Below are positions 19,423 through 27,821 of a stretch of DNA of 64,000 nt, in pieces. A program made the position numbers and the translations under genes. Under the pieces are notes generated by a model. It saw only the letters and a program-made list of their open reading frames with translations, did no database searches and had not been told where the DNA came from. The stretch spans positions 3,080,501 to 3,144,500 of the forward strand of contig NZ_CP073586.1 in NCBI RefSeq assembly GCF_022267555.1, read 5' to 3'. The stretch's first letter is position 1. Every line of letters starts with the position of its first letter. Origin of the DNA: Proteiniphilum propionicum (lineage in GTDB: Bacteria; Bacteroidota; Bacteroidia; Bacteroidales; Dysgonomonadaceae).

Positions 19423-20829
19423 TCACTGGTGTGAAGACATAAATAGGGGTGAAATTAACCAACCTATCAATAGCAGGGCGACTCCCATCAGTGAGCCTGT
19501 TCCTGTAAATGAGAGGCTTGAATAAAGCATGTAACCGCAAAAGCATACAAACAGAATTGGTGTTACAGGATATGCCGGCACTTTAAACGGTCGTGTTACA
19601 AAAGGCTTTTTTCTCCTCAATACAAACAAACTCAACCCGGTAGACAAAAAGAAAAACCAAAATACAGGAGCAGTAAATTCAACCATAGACTCAAAACCAT
19701 TGCGGGTAAAAGCTCCAAATGTGATAAGTAAAATAGATATAAAACCCTGTAATAGAAGTGAATTTACAGGCGCAGATTTCTCACTGTTCCATTTTCCCAG
19801 AAAAGCAATCGTTTCAAAATCCTTTCCAAACGCGTAGTTTGTTCTCGCACCGGTAAAAATGGTTGTATTCAATGAAGTTAGTGCAGAGAGTGAGACTAAT
19901 ACACCTATCATTACAACACCCTTTTCACCAAGTGTGGCCCTCATCATATCAACCCCTGCAGCTTCTGAAGCAGCCACGCCTTCAAGTCCCAGCACATTCA
20001 GAAATGCCAGGTTGATAAGAATATATATCAATGTGATAATAAAAATGCTGATAATCAGTCCCAGTGCAATATTACGACTGCCGGTCTTCAACTCGGAGGT
20101 GATATATGCAGCTTCATTCCAGCCACCGAACGTTAATAATACAAATATAAGCGCCAAGCTGATTGATGAGCCTGATAACCTGCTTATTTCCGGGTGGCCT
20201 CCCGGAATTTCCATTGTAACGGATGATTCTATAAATAATCCTGCCAGCACAATTATTAAAATGCCAATAAACTGCAAAAGAATCATAATCTTTTGCATTC
20301 CCACACCAAACTTAATTCCCAATACATTTATCAATGTAAGTGTAATAACGATTACAGCTGCATAAAAAGCTGATGAGAAAACGCCCAAAGGGAGCAGCTG
20401 GGACAAATAATCACCGGCAATAAAGGCTAGAATAGCAATGGAACCAGTTTGTGTTATAGTGATACGTGACCAGGCAAAAAGGAAAGAAAATTTTTCCCCG
20501 AAAGCCAATTTTAAAAAATTGTAGTCTCCGCCTGCATTAGGGAAGGTAGAACTCAGTTCAGAGTAACAAAACGCACCTAAAAGCGAAATTATTCCTCCAA
20601 TAACCCACAATACCAAAAACCAAAAAGTGTCAGGGGTGTTGGCCGCAACCACTGACGGTGTTCTAAAAATCCCGGCACCAATCACTATGCCTATAATAAA
20701 TACGATAGCATCAATAAGTCGCAACGATGGTCCCGGAGCTGCCATTGACCGGCTCTCCGTTTCGTTTATAAAGTTCACCTCACTTGAAGTTAAACACGAT
20801 TGTGTACCCGGCCTCTTTACTTTCATCAT
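19423..20829 (-). CDS. APC-family amino acid permease
   Basis: Inner-membrane transporter of 468 residues with about 12 hydrophobic segments. The opening IDAIVFIIGIVIGAGIFRTP (segment 1, with the GxGIF unwound helix that binds substrate) and YSELSSTFPNAGGDYNFLKLAFG are characteristic of the APC superfamily, L-type/SteT-like branch. Substrate cannot be told from sequence. Two adjacent ATGs (20829 and 20826) could serve as start; the first 40 residues are hydrophilic. Transcribed on the minus strand, with its own promoter-like sequence. Confidence 0.88.
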   Translation of the reverse strand: MMKVKRPGTQSCLTSSEVNFINETESRSMAAPGPSLRLIDAIVFIIGIVIGAGIFRTPSVVAANTPDTFWFLVLWVIGGIISLLGAFCYSELSSTFPNAGGDYNFLKLAFGEKFSFLFAWSRITITQTGSIAILAFIAGDYLSQLLPLGVFSSAFYAAVIVITLTLINVLGIKFGVGMQKIMILLQFIGILIIVLAGLFIESSVTMEIPGGHPEISRLSGSSISLALIFVLLTFGGWNEAAYITSELKTGSRNIALGLIISIFIITLIYILINLAFLNVLGLEGVAASEAAGVDMMRATLGEKGVVMIGVLVSLSALTSLNTTIFTGARTNYAFGKDFETIAFLGKWNSEKSAPVNSLLLQGFISILLITFGAFTRNGFESMVEFTAPVFWFFFLSTGLSLFVLRRKKPFVTRPFKVPAYPVTPILFVCFCGYMLYSSLSFTGTGSLMGVALLLIGWLISPLFMSSHQ

Positions 20830-20891
20830 GCAGCATTATTAACGATATACACATATTTACGGTTATTAAATAATATTTAGTACCGTCAATC

Positions 20892-20923
20892 CAAAGATAT
20901 AAACATTCAATATACCTTGCAAG
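20892..20923 (-). promoter_or_regulatory. Promoter of the amino acid permease gene
   Basis: TATCTTTG (20892-20899) on the minus strand is a full -7 match; CTTG (20920-20923) lies 20 bases upstream in place of TTTG. The ATG is 62 bases downstream. Confidence 0.5.
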
Positions 20924-21003
20924 CATGGTTTTCGATTGTTTATCATATTTATAGCCCCATTTGAAAGTCGCGCGTATTTATATTAAAAAAGAATAGCCTG
21001 CAA

Positions 21004-21459
21004 TCACACCCGGTCAGGAGTTAAGGTCTCAAAAGTATTATCGCTGTAGTAAATAATTATCCGGGTAACTTTTTTATCAATCATTTTGACCTGTTCAACA
21101 TGCTTGTTTTCAGATATCTGATGGTAATTTACAGCATGTTTTAACTCAAAATCCTTAGGTTTTTCAACTATCTCAGGTACTTTATCAGGTTTTATTTCAA
21201 CCTGATTGAATAAATCAGGATCTTTGGAAATTAATTCAGATTTATAACCATCTTTATACATTTTTCCCGTTCCATTAATCAACCATTCGGGATTTATGCA
21301 GTTTATCTCGCTCAATATTTTGGTAACCACATCAAGACTTGGATTATTTCTTCCGTTTAATATGTGAGAAATAATTGCCCTGTTGATTTGTAACTTGTCA
21401 GCAAATTTCGCCGGAGTCAGGTTCTCTTTTTCCATGATAAGTTTGATTCGATCTTTCAT
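21004..21459 (-). CDS. XRE-family helix-turn-helix regulator
   Basis: DNA-binding protein of 151 residues. The N-terminal 60 residues form a Cro/C1-type HTH: MKDRIKLIMEKENLTPAKFADKLQINRAIISHILNGRNNP is divided as helix 1 (1-11), helix 2 (16-22), recognition helix 3 (27-35), followed by a WLINGTG-x-MY extension common in Bacteroidales XRE proteins. The remaining 85 residues are charged, with a short C-terminal beta segment (TRIIIYYSDNTFETLTPD). No peptidase or ligand domain is seen. The upstream DNA has many palindromic TACA-N2-TGTA-like sites, one overlapping the promoter, so it probably regulates itself. Targets unknown. Confidence 0.85.
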   Translation of the reverse strand: MKDRIKLIMEKENLTPAKFADKLQINRAIISHILNGRNNPSLDVVTKILSEINCINPEWLINGTGKMYKDGYKSELISKDPDLFNQVEIKPDKVPEIVEKPKDFELKHAVNYHQISENKHVEQVKMIDKKVTRIIIYYSDNTFETLTPDRV

Positions 21460-21505
21460 AAACAGGCCTTTTAAATGTTACACGATATATAGCAGCATGA
21501 TTTTA

Positions 21506-21624
21506 TTACAAAAGTAACGCCACAAATGTATAATAAAATATTTACAAATGAAAATAGGACGTGTTTATATTTGTAAATTACAATTGTTTGCGAACTGATT
21601 TACATTTGTATAGATACATTTGTA
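21506..21624. promoter_or_regulatory. Promoter and array of palindromic operator-like sites upstream of the XRE gene
   Basis: A -7 box TACTTTTG on the minus strand (21509-21516) sits inside the palindrome TTAC-N4-GTAA (21506-21517). Beyond it come CACAAATGTA (21521-21530), TATATTTGTA (21566-21575), TACAATTGTT (21579-21588) and two perfect TACATTTGTA palindromes (21601-21610 and 21615-21624). Similar sites recur at 21932-21941 and 21966-21975. The shared core is (T/C)ACA-N2-TGT(A/T). Inferred binding sites for the neighbouring XRE protein. Confidence 0.5.
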
Positions 21625-22211
21625 CCCTGATTAAAATCCACCTATAAATATATAAATATTATATTTATATATTTGCCGTATAAAGCTGATATAATGTTCA
21701 TTAAATATAAATTTAATCAATTATTTAACATCATATCTGCAAACAGTGCTTCCATCTATTATAAAACCTGATCCAAACATTCAATAAATCGCACTAATAT
21801 ATTCATCTATACCTATATATATAAATAAAAGAATGGTATATGGTAGTGTTAAATCGCTGAATATAGAAATGTAACTAAAGTAAAAGTGTAAACCTTCATG
21901 ACGTGTAACATATGTATTGCATTCCTTTATTTACATTTGTTCCAACTGTCCCGGCTTACTTTTTACACATTTGTAATAAAAATAATGCTGATTGCAGTGT
22001 TAACAAATCTGTTTTCTCTGAGAATCCCATAAATCTGACATAGATATACATATGTTGAAAATTCGTTACTCTCAGCGATTTAAAATCGAGCCAAAAATTT
22101 GACAAATATTGTAATGTCTAAACAAAAATGTTATGCAAAAGCTAAACATTTGCGCGTCGAGACATAATCCAAATGAGTATATGTTTTCTTCTATTTCAAC
22201 TAAATGCAAAT
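21625..22211. other. Gene-free AT-rich stretch
   Basis: Part of a 1.1-kb region without any gene between the XRE regulator and holA. Strongly AT-rich, with further operator-like sites near 21932-21975 and no ORF of note on either strand. Confidence 0.5.
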
Positions 22212-22306
22212 AGTCACCTGGCGGAGTTATGAGATCTATACACTAATCGCCGCTCTTGGCGCAGCATAAATTGCCCAGTCACCTGGCGGAGTTATACGAT
22301 CTATAC
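22212..22306. repeat. Pair of 30-bp direct repeats separated by 35 bp
   Basis: Two copies, 22212-22241 and 22277-22306, begin AGTCACCTGGCGGAGTTAT and end GATCTATAC, differing only at two middle positions. The second copy can fold with sequence just after it (CTGGCGG at 22284-22290 pairs with CCGCCAG at 22307-22313). The repeat/spacer sizes resemble a minimal CRISPR unit, but there are only two repeats, no leader and no cas genes. Nature unknown. Confidence 0.6.
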
Positions 22307-22410
22307 CCGCCAGCTATATAAATAAAGTAGAATTTAAAAATCAGGAATAGTGGTTAAAAAGATGAGGGAAGCAGATCCCCTGAAGTTTTTCAGTTAGTTG
22401 TTTTATATAT

Positions 22411-22519
22411 GAGTCTCCTCCAATAAGTCTTTTTTCTTGAAAATTTCACAAGATGGTCATTGATTTTCAATAAGTTGTAAACCGATAAAATTGGGTTTTG
22501 AAGTTTACGGAGAGGACTC
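22411..22519 (+). mobile_element. 109-bp MITE-like element, copy 1
   Basis: A 109-bp non-coding unit with imperfect terminal inverted repeats (GAGTCTCCTCC at the left end; GGAGAGGACTC at the right, 9 of 11 positions complementary) flanked by a 6-bp direct duplication ATATAT (22405-22410 and 22520-22525). A second copy in opposite orientation lies at 40444-40552, with 100 of 109 positions identical by eye and its own, different, 6-bp duplication. Equal length, matching ends and target duplications identify a transposed element; the mobilising transposase is not in this window. Confidence 0.8.
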
Positions 22520-22590
22520 ATATATTGTTTTTACAACTGTCAAGTATCACCCCTGACCCATTTTGGAGAATCTCCGATGTGAGATATCTG

Positions 22591-23616
22591 TCAATGCATG
22601 ATTTTATATACTAGTTCTTTCATCAACTCGCTCTGCGATGCCGACACGTTGTCTATCCCTTTGGAACGTGCATCATAGGTTCTTAGAAGAGAGATAATCT
22701 CCATTACTTTGTTAGCGTTGTAATTTCGTAATCCGGGAATATAATCGCGACGAACAATATAGAGTGACTTTATATTTAGAGCATTCATGATACTCTGTTC
22801 ATTTTTCTGTGGAAGCCAAAAGCACTCAAGCAGGTTACTGAAATAATTGAATAGAACAGCCACCGTTGCCATCATTGGGTTATCCTTCTGATTTTTGCCG
22901 AAATAATCCATAATCCTGTTGGCAACAAGTTTGTTTTTTTCGATAATGGCATTCAGCAATTCGAAATTATTATAGTCCTTGCTGATACCAACATTCTTTT
23001 CTATCAGATCCGCTGTAATACGACTTGATCCTTCTGGCAACGAAACCTCCAGCTTCTGGAGCTGCGGAATAAGTTTGCTAATATCGTTACCTGCATAGCC
23101 GGCAAGCATCTGGGCCGATTTTTCATCAATTGTGATATCCTTCTCCCTTAGATAGGAAGTGACAAAAGCCGGTATCTGGTTTTCATATAGCTTCTTCGAT
23201 TCAAATACAACACCTGCCTTTTCAATGCTCTTGGCCACAGACTTTCGCCTGTCAACCGTACCATGTTTGTAGTTAATCACAAGTACGGTGGTGGGCATAG
23301 GGTTTTTTGCATAAACCTCCAGGAGCTCAAACCTTTCCAGGTTCTGTGCCTCCTTCACAATAATGAGCTGATGTTCTGCCATCATAGGAAAACGGCGTGC
23401 AGTGGCAATGATATTATTTACATCAGAGTCAACGCCGTAAAAGGTAAGCATATTAAAGTCCTTTTCCGTTTCAGTAAGAACAGTTTCAGACAACAACTCT
23501 GTCAGCTCATCTATAAAATAGGACTCCTCACCCATAAACAGATAAACAGGACTGAAATTACGTTTCAGAATATCGTTGCGTATAGAATCATAAGAGGATT
23601 TGACAGATATAGCCAT
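22591..23616 (-). CDS. holA: DNA polymerase III delta subunit HolA
   Basis: Clamp-loader subunit that opens the beta sliding clamp. The 341-residue protein shows family features: PVYLFMGEESYFIDELTELL near the N terminus (degenerate P-loop-like region), followed by MLTFYGVDSDVNNIIATARRFPMMAEHQLIIVKEAQ, AGYAGNDISKLIPQLQKLE, and an alpha-helical C-terminal collar domain. The ATG is directly preceded by seven tandem ATT triplets. The gene starts 40 bases after the amn stop codon on the same strand. Confidence 0.93.
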   Translation of the reverse strand: MAISVKSSYDSIRNDILKRNFSPVYLFMGEESYFIDELTELLSETVLTETEKDFNMLTFYGVDSDVNNIIATARRFPMMAEHQLIIVKEAQNLERFELLEVYAKNPMPTTVLVINYKHGTVDRRKSVAKSIEKAGVVFESKKLYENQIPAFVTSYLREKDITIDEKSAQMLAGYAGNDISKLIPQLQKLEVSLPEGSSRITADLIEKNVGISKDYNNFELLNAIIEKNKLVANRIMDYFGKNQKDNPMMATVAVLFNYFSNLLECFWLPQKNEQSIMNALNIKSLYIVRRDYIPGLRNYNANKVMEIISLLRTYDARSKGIDNVSASQSELMKELVYKIMH

Positions 23617-23637
23617 AATAATAATAATAATAATAAT
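23617..23637 (-). repeat. (ATT)7 microsatellite touching the holA start codon
   Basis: On the minus strand seven ATT triplets run without interruption into the ATG of holA, in the place where a ribosome-binding site would lie. Changes in repeat number would change leader spacing in steps of three. Confidence 0.85.
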
Positions 23638-23656
23638 AAAAATTACCTGATGCAGG

Positions 23657-24433
23657 TTACCAGTCGAAACGTAAGTGTTTGATAGTGGATCCTTTGTTCA
23701 TAATAGAAGAAAGCGATTTTATTCCTATCTTAACATGCTCTTCAACGAATTGCTCCGTTATCAGCTGATCGCTTTTTTCTGTCTTCACACCTGTTGAAAT
23801 AAGAGGTTGATCAGACACAAGCAGAAGTGCTCCTGTGGAAATATGATTGGCGAAACCACATGTAAATAGTGTTGCAGTCTCCATATCTACCGCCATGGCC
23901 CGTATTTGCCGCAGATAGTTTTTAAACTCCTCATCATACTCCCATACACGGCGGTTGGTGGTATAAACAGTACCTGTCCAGTAATCGCGGTTAAAATCAC
24001 GCACATTTGACGAAACTGCCCTAAGCAGGCTAAATGCAGGCAGTGATGGTACTTCCGGAGGAAAATAGTCGTTCGATGTTCCCTCACCACGGATTGCAGC
24101 AATGGGCAGGATGTAATCACCCAGGTCGCTCCTCAATTTCAATCCACCGCATTTCCCCAGAAACAAAACAGCCGTAGGTGCTATTGCACTAAGCAGATCC
24201 ATAACAGTGGCTGCATTAGCACTACCCATACCAAAATTAATGATGGTAATCCCGTTTGCCGACGCGTTAGGCATATTGGCATCTGCTCCCACAATGGGTA
24301 CATCGAAATAGCGAGCAAAAATCTCCACATATTTCTGAAAATTGGTCAGAAGAATAAATTTCGTGAATTCGTTCAACGGCCGTTTAGTATATCTTGGGAG
24401 CCAATTCTCCACAATTTCTTGTTTTGTTCTCAT
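23657..24433 (-). CDS. amn: AMP nucleosidase
   Basis: Hydrolyses AMP to adenine and ribose 5-phosphate. The 258-residue protein belongs to the short, single-domain Bacteroidota form of the PNP/UDP phosphorylase superfamily: ITIINFGMGSANAATVMDLL, FLGKCGGLK, and the signature RAMAVDMETATLFTCGFAN with the purine-binding Met-Glu pair, then LLLVSDQPL. It lacks the extra N-terminal regulatory domain of E. coli Amn. Start ATG at 24433; holA follows on the same strand, and an orphan nuclease-domain gene is divergent. Confidence 0.92.
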   Translation of the reverse strand: MRTKQEIVENWLPRYTKRPLNEFTKFILLTNFQKYVEIFARYFDVPIVGADANMPNASANGITIINFGMGSANAATVMDLLSAIAPTAVLFLGKCGGLKLRSDLGDYILPIAAIRGEGTSNDYFPPEVPSLPAFSLLRAVSSNVRDFNRDYWTGTVYTTNRRVWEYDEEFKNYLRQIRAMAVDMETATLFTCGFANHISTGALLLVSDQPLISTGVKTEKSDQLITEQFVEEHVKIGIKSLSSIMNKGSTIKHLRFDW

Positions 24434-24443
24434 AAAAAAGCGG

Positions 24444-24507
24444 TAATTTTGTTTTATATGAAACCGTAATGATTAAATCATATGGACCGGTTAGTTAAAC
24501 AAAGATA
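24444..24507. promoter_or_regulatory. Overlapping divergent promoters between amn and the HsdR-N-like gene
   Basis: Plus strand: TAATTTTG (24444-24451) with TTTG 17 bases upstream (24423-24426, inside amn), leader of about 60 bases to the ATG at 24511. Minus strand: TATCTTTG (24500-24507), about 66 bases before the amn ATG. Both fit TAnnTTTG. Confidence 0.45.
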
Positions 24508-24510
24508 CAA

Positions 24511-24975
24511 ATGTACGAATTAAATTTACCATCATTTGATGCTAAAATCCGAAAAATCAACAACGGACATCAGATATTCGATCCCCTGCGTAGGAAATAT
24601 GTGGCACTTACTCCCGAGGAATGGGTACGCCAACACTTTGTACATTATCTGATCACTGAGAAAAACTATCCTGCTTCGCTCATTGCAAACGAAACTGCAA
24701 TAAAACTTAATTCACTCACGCTACGATGCGATACTGTAATTTATAATAACAATCTTAAGCCGTTGATGATTGTGGAGTATAAAGAGCCTGAAACAACCAT
24801 CACCCGGGAGGTGTTCGATCAGGCTGCACGATACAGCAGTGTGTTGAGGGTGCCCTATATTGTTGTTTCCAATGGAATGAGACATTACTGTTGCCTGATT
24901 GATTATGAAAACCGAGCCTACAGGTACCTTATGGAAATACCTGGCTACAAAGATCTTATAAGTTATAATATTTGA
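24511..24975 (+). CDS. Stand-alone type I restriction HsdR N-terminal-like nuclease domain protein
   Basis: Protein of 154 residues consisting of a single HSDR_N_2-like domain. The PD-(D/E)xK core is visible: Glu61 (NETAIKL), Asp74 (RCDTVIY), and EYK with Glu89 and Lys91 after a hydrophobic strand (PLMIVEYKEP), then a helix with QAARYSSVL and a YIVVSNGMRHYC strand as in restriction endonucleases. There is no helicase, methylase or specificity gene beside it, so it is not a restriction system; the position next to holA/amn seems to be a housekeeping one in this phylum. Function unknown; DNA or RNA cleavage is inferred from the residues. Confidence 0.8.
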   Translation: MYELNLPSFDAKIRKINNGHQIFDPLRRKYVALTPEEWVRQHFVHYLITEKNYPASLIANETAIKLNSLTLRCDTVIYNNNLKPLMIVEYKEPETTITREVFDQAARYSSVLRVPYIVVSNGMRHYCCLIDYENRAYRYLMEIPGYKDLISYNI

Positions 24976-25115
24976 AAAAGAATTATAACGTCTTCATGAA
25001 TTTATTTTGCAAATTACAACATCACCTCAGCAGTACACCTAAATGGTGTAATACTCTATGAAATTAAAAACAGTTGTTTAGCTGATTCAAGCTTGATATA
25101 GATCAACGATAAAAA

Positions 25116-25952
25116 TCAATAACTCTCATCTTCCGAAGGGAAATCTGATGATTTAACGTCGTTTATGTATTTTTGCACAGCTGTGGTTATATCACCAAAC
25201 AGATTGGCATAACGGCGCAGGAAACGCGGTGAAAAGCCCTTGTTTAGCCCTAGCATATCGTGCATCACCAAAACCTGACCATCAACGTGCTGACCGGCGC
25301 CAATACCAATTACAGGGATAGTGAGTTCAGACGCCACCCTTTTTGCCAATTCGGCAGGTATCTTTTCCAGAACAAGCGAGCAACAACCTGCTTCCTGAAG
25401 AAGAAGTGCATCCTCTATGAGCTTTCTGGCCTCATCATCATCCTGTGCACGCACTGCATAAGTCCCGTATTTATTTATTGATTGGGGCATAAGTCCCAGG
25501 TGTCCCATAATTGGTATTCCAGCATTCAATATGCCCTTTACCGCCTCAATAATCTCCTTGCCTCCTTCCAGTTTAAGGCAATCGGCCTGAGTCTCCTTCA
25601 TTATTTTAACAGCGTTGGAGACAGCCTCATACGGGTTTCCCTGATAACTTCCGAAAGGCATATCTATTACCACCATGGCACGTTTTACTGCATTCATCAC
25701 AGATTTACCGTGATATATCATCTGGTCTACCGTAATAGGAAGTGTGGTAGTGTTTCCAACCATAACATTAGATGCTGAGTCGCCTACAAGAATCACATCA
25801 ATTCCAGCAAAGTCTATTACTGAAGCCATAGAGTAGTCATACGCCGTGAGCATTGATATTTTTTCTCCCCTCTGCTTCATCTCCAGAAGGCGATGTGTAG
25901 TTACTTTTCTCTTTCCACTGGCAGAGAGATAACCTTTTTGTTCTTCTGACAT
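25116..25952 (-). CDS. panB: 3-methyl-2-oxobutanoate hydroxymethyltransferase
   Basis: First enzyme of pantothenate synthesis: transfers a hydroxymethyl group from methylene-THF to 2-oxoisovalerate to give ketopantoate. The 278-residue protein has [31 protein letters not shown] (metal-binding Asp), [14 protein letters not shown] with the Mg ligand Glu, GHLGLMPQS and IGIGAG. Full length. Its promoter-like box overlaps the region just past the terminator of the upstream barrel gene. panC and panD are not in the window. Confidence 0.96.
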   Translation of the reverse strand: MSEEQKGYLSASGKRKVTTHRLLEMKQRGEKISMLTAYDYSMASVIDFAGIDVILVGDSASNVMVGNTTTLPITVDQMIYHGKSVMNAVKRAMVVIDMPFGSYQGNPYEAVSNAVKIMKETQADCLKLEGGKEIIEAVKGILNAGIPIMGHLGLMPQSINKYGTYAVRAQDDDEARKLIEDALLLQEAGCCSLVLEKIPAELAKRVASELTIPVIGIGAGQHVDGQVLVMHDMLGLNKGFSPRFLRRYANLFGDITTAVQKYINDVKSSDFPSEDESY

Positions 25953-25987
25953 CTGATCTGAATTTTAAATATTGATTTCCAATGGTG

Positions 25988-25995
25988 CAAAGGTA
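25988..25995 (-). promoter_or_regulatory. Promoter -7 box upstream of panB
   Basis: TACCTTTG on the minus strand fits TAnnTTTG, 35 bases before the panB ATG. It lies just after the terminator hairpin of the preceding gene, showing panB is a separate transcription unit. Confidence 0.5.
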
Positions 25996-26024
25996 CCTTT
26001 TTTTACCGAAAAAGGTAAAAAAAA

Positions 26025-26043
26025 GCCGGGATTTTATCCCGGC
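26025..26043 (-). terminator. Terminator of the OmpP1/FadL-family gene
   Basis: Perfect 8-bp stem GCCGGGAT / ATCCCGGC with a 3-base loop, followed on the minus strand by eight T residues; 26 bases after the stop codon of the barrel gene. Confidence 0.88.
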
Positions 26044-26068
26044 CATCAGTTTAAAGAGATTCAATTAT

Positions 26069-27625
26069 TTAAAACTTATACCCTAATGTTACCAACCCTC
26101 TGAAAGAGTTATTTTTTAAGGTAAAGGGAGTTGCGTCAATCACAAGTTCCTCCCTATTTTCCGTATAAAGGTTCGGAAACGGGTAGAGGTCGTCATTCTG
26201 GGTCTTGTAAACAAGTGCCAGATCGAGGAAGAAGTTTCTGTTGAAACGATATCCGAAACCGCCGGTAAAATAGTTCGCATCGCCCTCCATCCTGTAAATG
26301 GTGTTAGAGCCGGCAACAGCAGCATCGCCACTATTCCTGAATTCGGCCTTGTAAGGATTCTGCATCCATGCATATCCCAATCTGCCTGAGAATTGAGGAG
26401 TAAAGCGATATTCCATTCCTGCCTTAACAGTTGACGCAGGCCTGAAATCGACCGAGATATATTCATTATCGATATCATACCAGCTTGATGAAACCGAAGA
26501 GTTGGATGGAACAATCAACTTCATCTTACTATAATCAACAAGTTCATAATCCATGCTAACTATGAATCTGTTATCCAAAACGGCTGCAATTCCTGCTACC
26601 CATTTTCCAGGAGTCTTCATATCATAATTGTTGGAAAAAATAGCTGAATATGTTACATCGGGTTTATAATTCGGATCTGAAATATAAGCTCCCATATCAT
26701 CATCAATCTGAGCGCTATATGTTTCAGTAAGTGCATACCATGTGGGTGTATGGTATGCAAGCCCAAGTCTCAATGTATTTGAGGGCCTGTAAATTAAACC
26801 TAATTTGGCACTTACTCCCGCTCCACTTGTCTTCAGCCAGTTTGTTAAAGTATATCCGCCATCTTTAAAATCTTCCAGATAATCGGAAACAAGCCTGTAG
26901 TATACATCTTTAACAGAGAGTGACAAACCGATGTTCAGAACATAATTGATGGTGGTACCAACAGTGAAATCATAATTATCAATATAGCCGCTCTCAGATG
27001 TTCTGATCTCGTTGAGGGCCCTCTCACCCTTTGTATTTACGGGATCGTAATAGGCTCCGTCATTCACTGGATCTATGAGGTATGAGTTATATCCCAGAAC
27101 AGATAACCAGTTTTGTGTTTCAAACGGATCAGGCAGCTCATCACCCATCTTTAATTTGTCGGGATCAATTCCCGCGCTCCTGTCAGCAATATAATCAATT
27201 AATGTGCTGTTTGGACTTCCTAAAGCCGTAACTTTCTTATAGAACGATTTCATCTTATTATAAGAAAACCCAAAATTTATGAGAGGTGTCACATCGTTTC
27301 TTAAAGGGAAATAACCCACAAACCCAAGATTGTCGAAATTAAAATGGGTTTTGTTTGCATCGTTACTTCCAACGGTCGATTTCTCATTATACAGACTGAG
27401 CGTCCCTACTACCTCCGAACTGCGGTAAACTGCAATACCTGCCGGGTTGATGGAAATTGCTGTCTGATCACCTCCCAGTGCACCAAACGCTCCTCCCATA
27501 GATATGGCACGTGCGGTTCCGTGCAGGTCTTCGCGCGAGAACCTTTGTGCATCAACCTCTCCCTGTGCAAGCAGGGATGCCGAAAAAATGAGTAGTGAGA
27601 AAAATATATATGTGATTTTTTTCAT
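26069..27625 (-). CDS. OmpP1/FadL-family outer-membrane barrel protein
   Basis: Protein of 518 residues with a signal peptide (MKKITYIFFSLLIFSASLLAQ). The mature start has RFSREDLHGTARAISMGGAFGALGGD followed by ISINPAGIAVY, the conserved hatch region of OmpP1/FadL/TodX proteins, often labelled 'hemin receptor' in Bacteroidota. Alternating aromatic and polar strands continue to the C terminus, which ends in Phe after a typical last strand (FRGLVTLGYKF). Probably a hydrophobic-substrate channel in the outer membrane; the substrate is not predictable. Single-gene unit with a strong terminator. Confidence 0.88.
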   Translation of the reverse strand: MKKITYIFFSLLIFSASLLAQGEVDAQRFSREDLHGTARAISMGGAFGALGGDQTAISINPAGIAVYRSSEVVGTLSLYNEKSTVGSNDANKTHFNFDNLGFVGYFPLRNDVTPLINFGFSYNKMKSFYKKVTALGSPNSTLIDYIADRSAGIDPDKLKMGDELPDPFETQNWLSVLGYNSYLIDPVNDGAYYDPVNTKGERALNEIRTSESGYIDNYDFTVGTTINYVLNIGLSLSVKDVYYRLVSDYLEDFKDGGYTLTNWLKTSGAGVSAKLGLIYRPSNTLRLGLAYHTPTWYALTETYSAQIDDDMGAYISDPNYKPDVTYSAIFSNNYDMKTPGKWVAGIAAVLDNRFIVSMDYELVDYSKMKLIVPSNSSVSSSWYDIDNEYISVDFRPASTVKAGMEYRFTPQFSGRLGYAWMQNPYKAEFRNSGDAAVAGSNTIYRMEGDANYFTGGFGYRFNRNFFLDLALVYKTQNDDLYPFPNLYTENREELVIDATPFTLKNNSFRGLVTLGYKF

Positions 27626-27743
27626 ACGATTTATATATTATATATACAAGATATGGAACTATCGGTAATCATGTTTCAGATATGAATGAATGATTTATAT
27701 GATTCGTTAATTCTTTTAGCACAATTATTTTTTTAGTATATAA

Positions 27744-27790
27744 AAGGCTCCCTCATAAATATTACCTCTGCAATTTTCTGAGGCAGCCTT
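27744..27790 (-). terminator. Terminator of the Trp/Tyr-repeat protein gene
   Basis: Inverted repeat of 11 paired bases with one mismatch (AAGGCT-C-CCTCA at 27744-27755, TGAGG-C-AGCCTT at 27779-27790); the minus-strand side continues into a T/A-rich tail. It lies 32 bases past the stop codon. Confidence 0.6.
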
Positions 27791-27821
27791 ATTTTGTATT
27801 TACAGATATATTCTATACTGT

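Noticed and set aside
22212-22306. CRISPR array
   Set aside because: Only two repeats, no leader, no cas genes, and the repeat does not look like known Bacteroidota CRISPR repeats; listed as a repeat instead.
24511-24975. Type I restriction-modification system
   Set aside because: Only the N-terminal nuclease-like domain is present; no helicase, HsdM or HsdS gene nearby.
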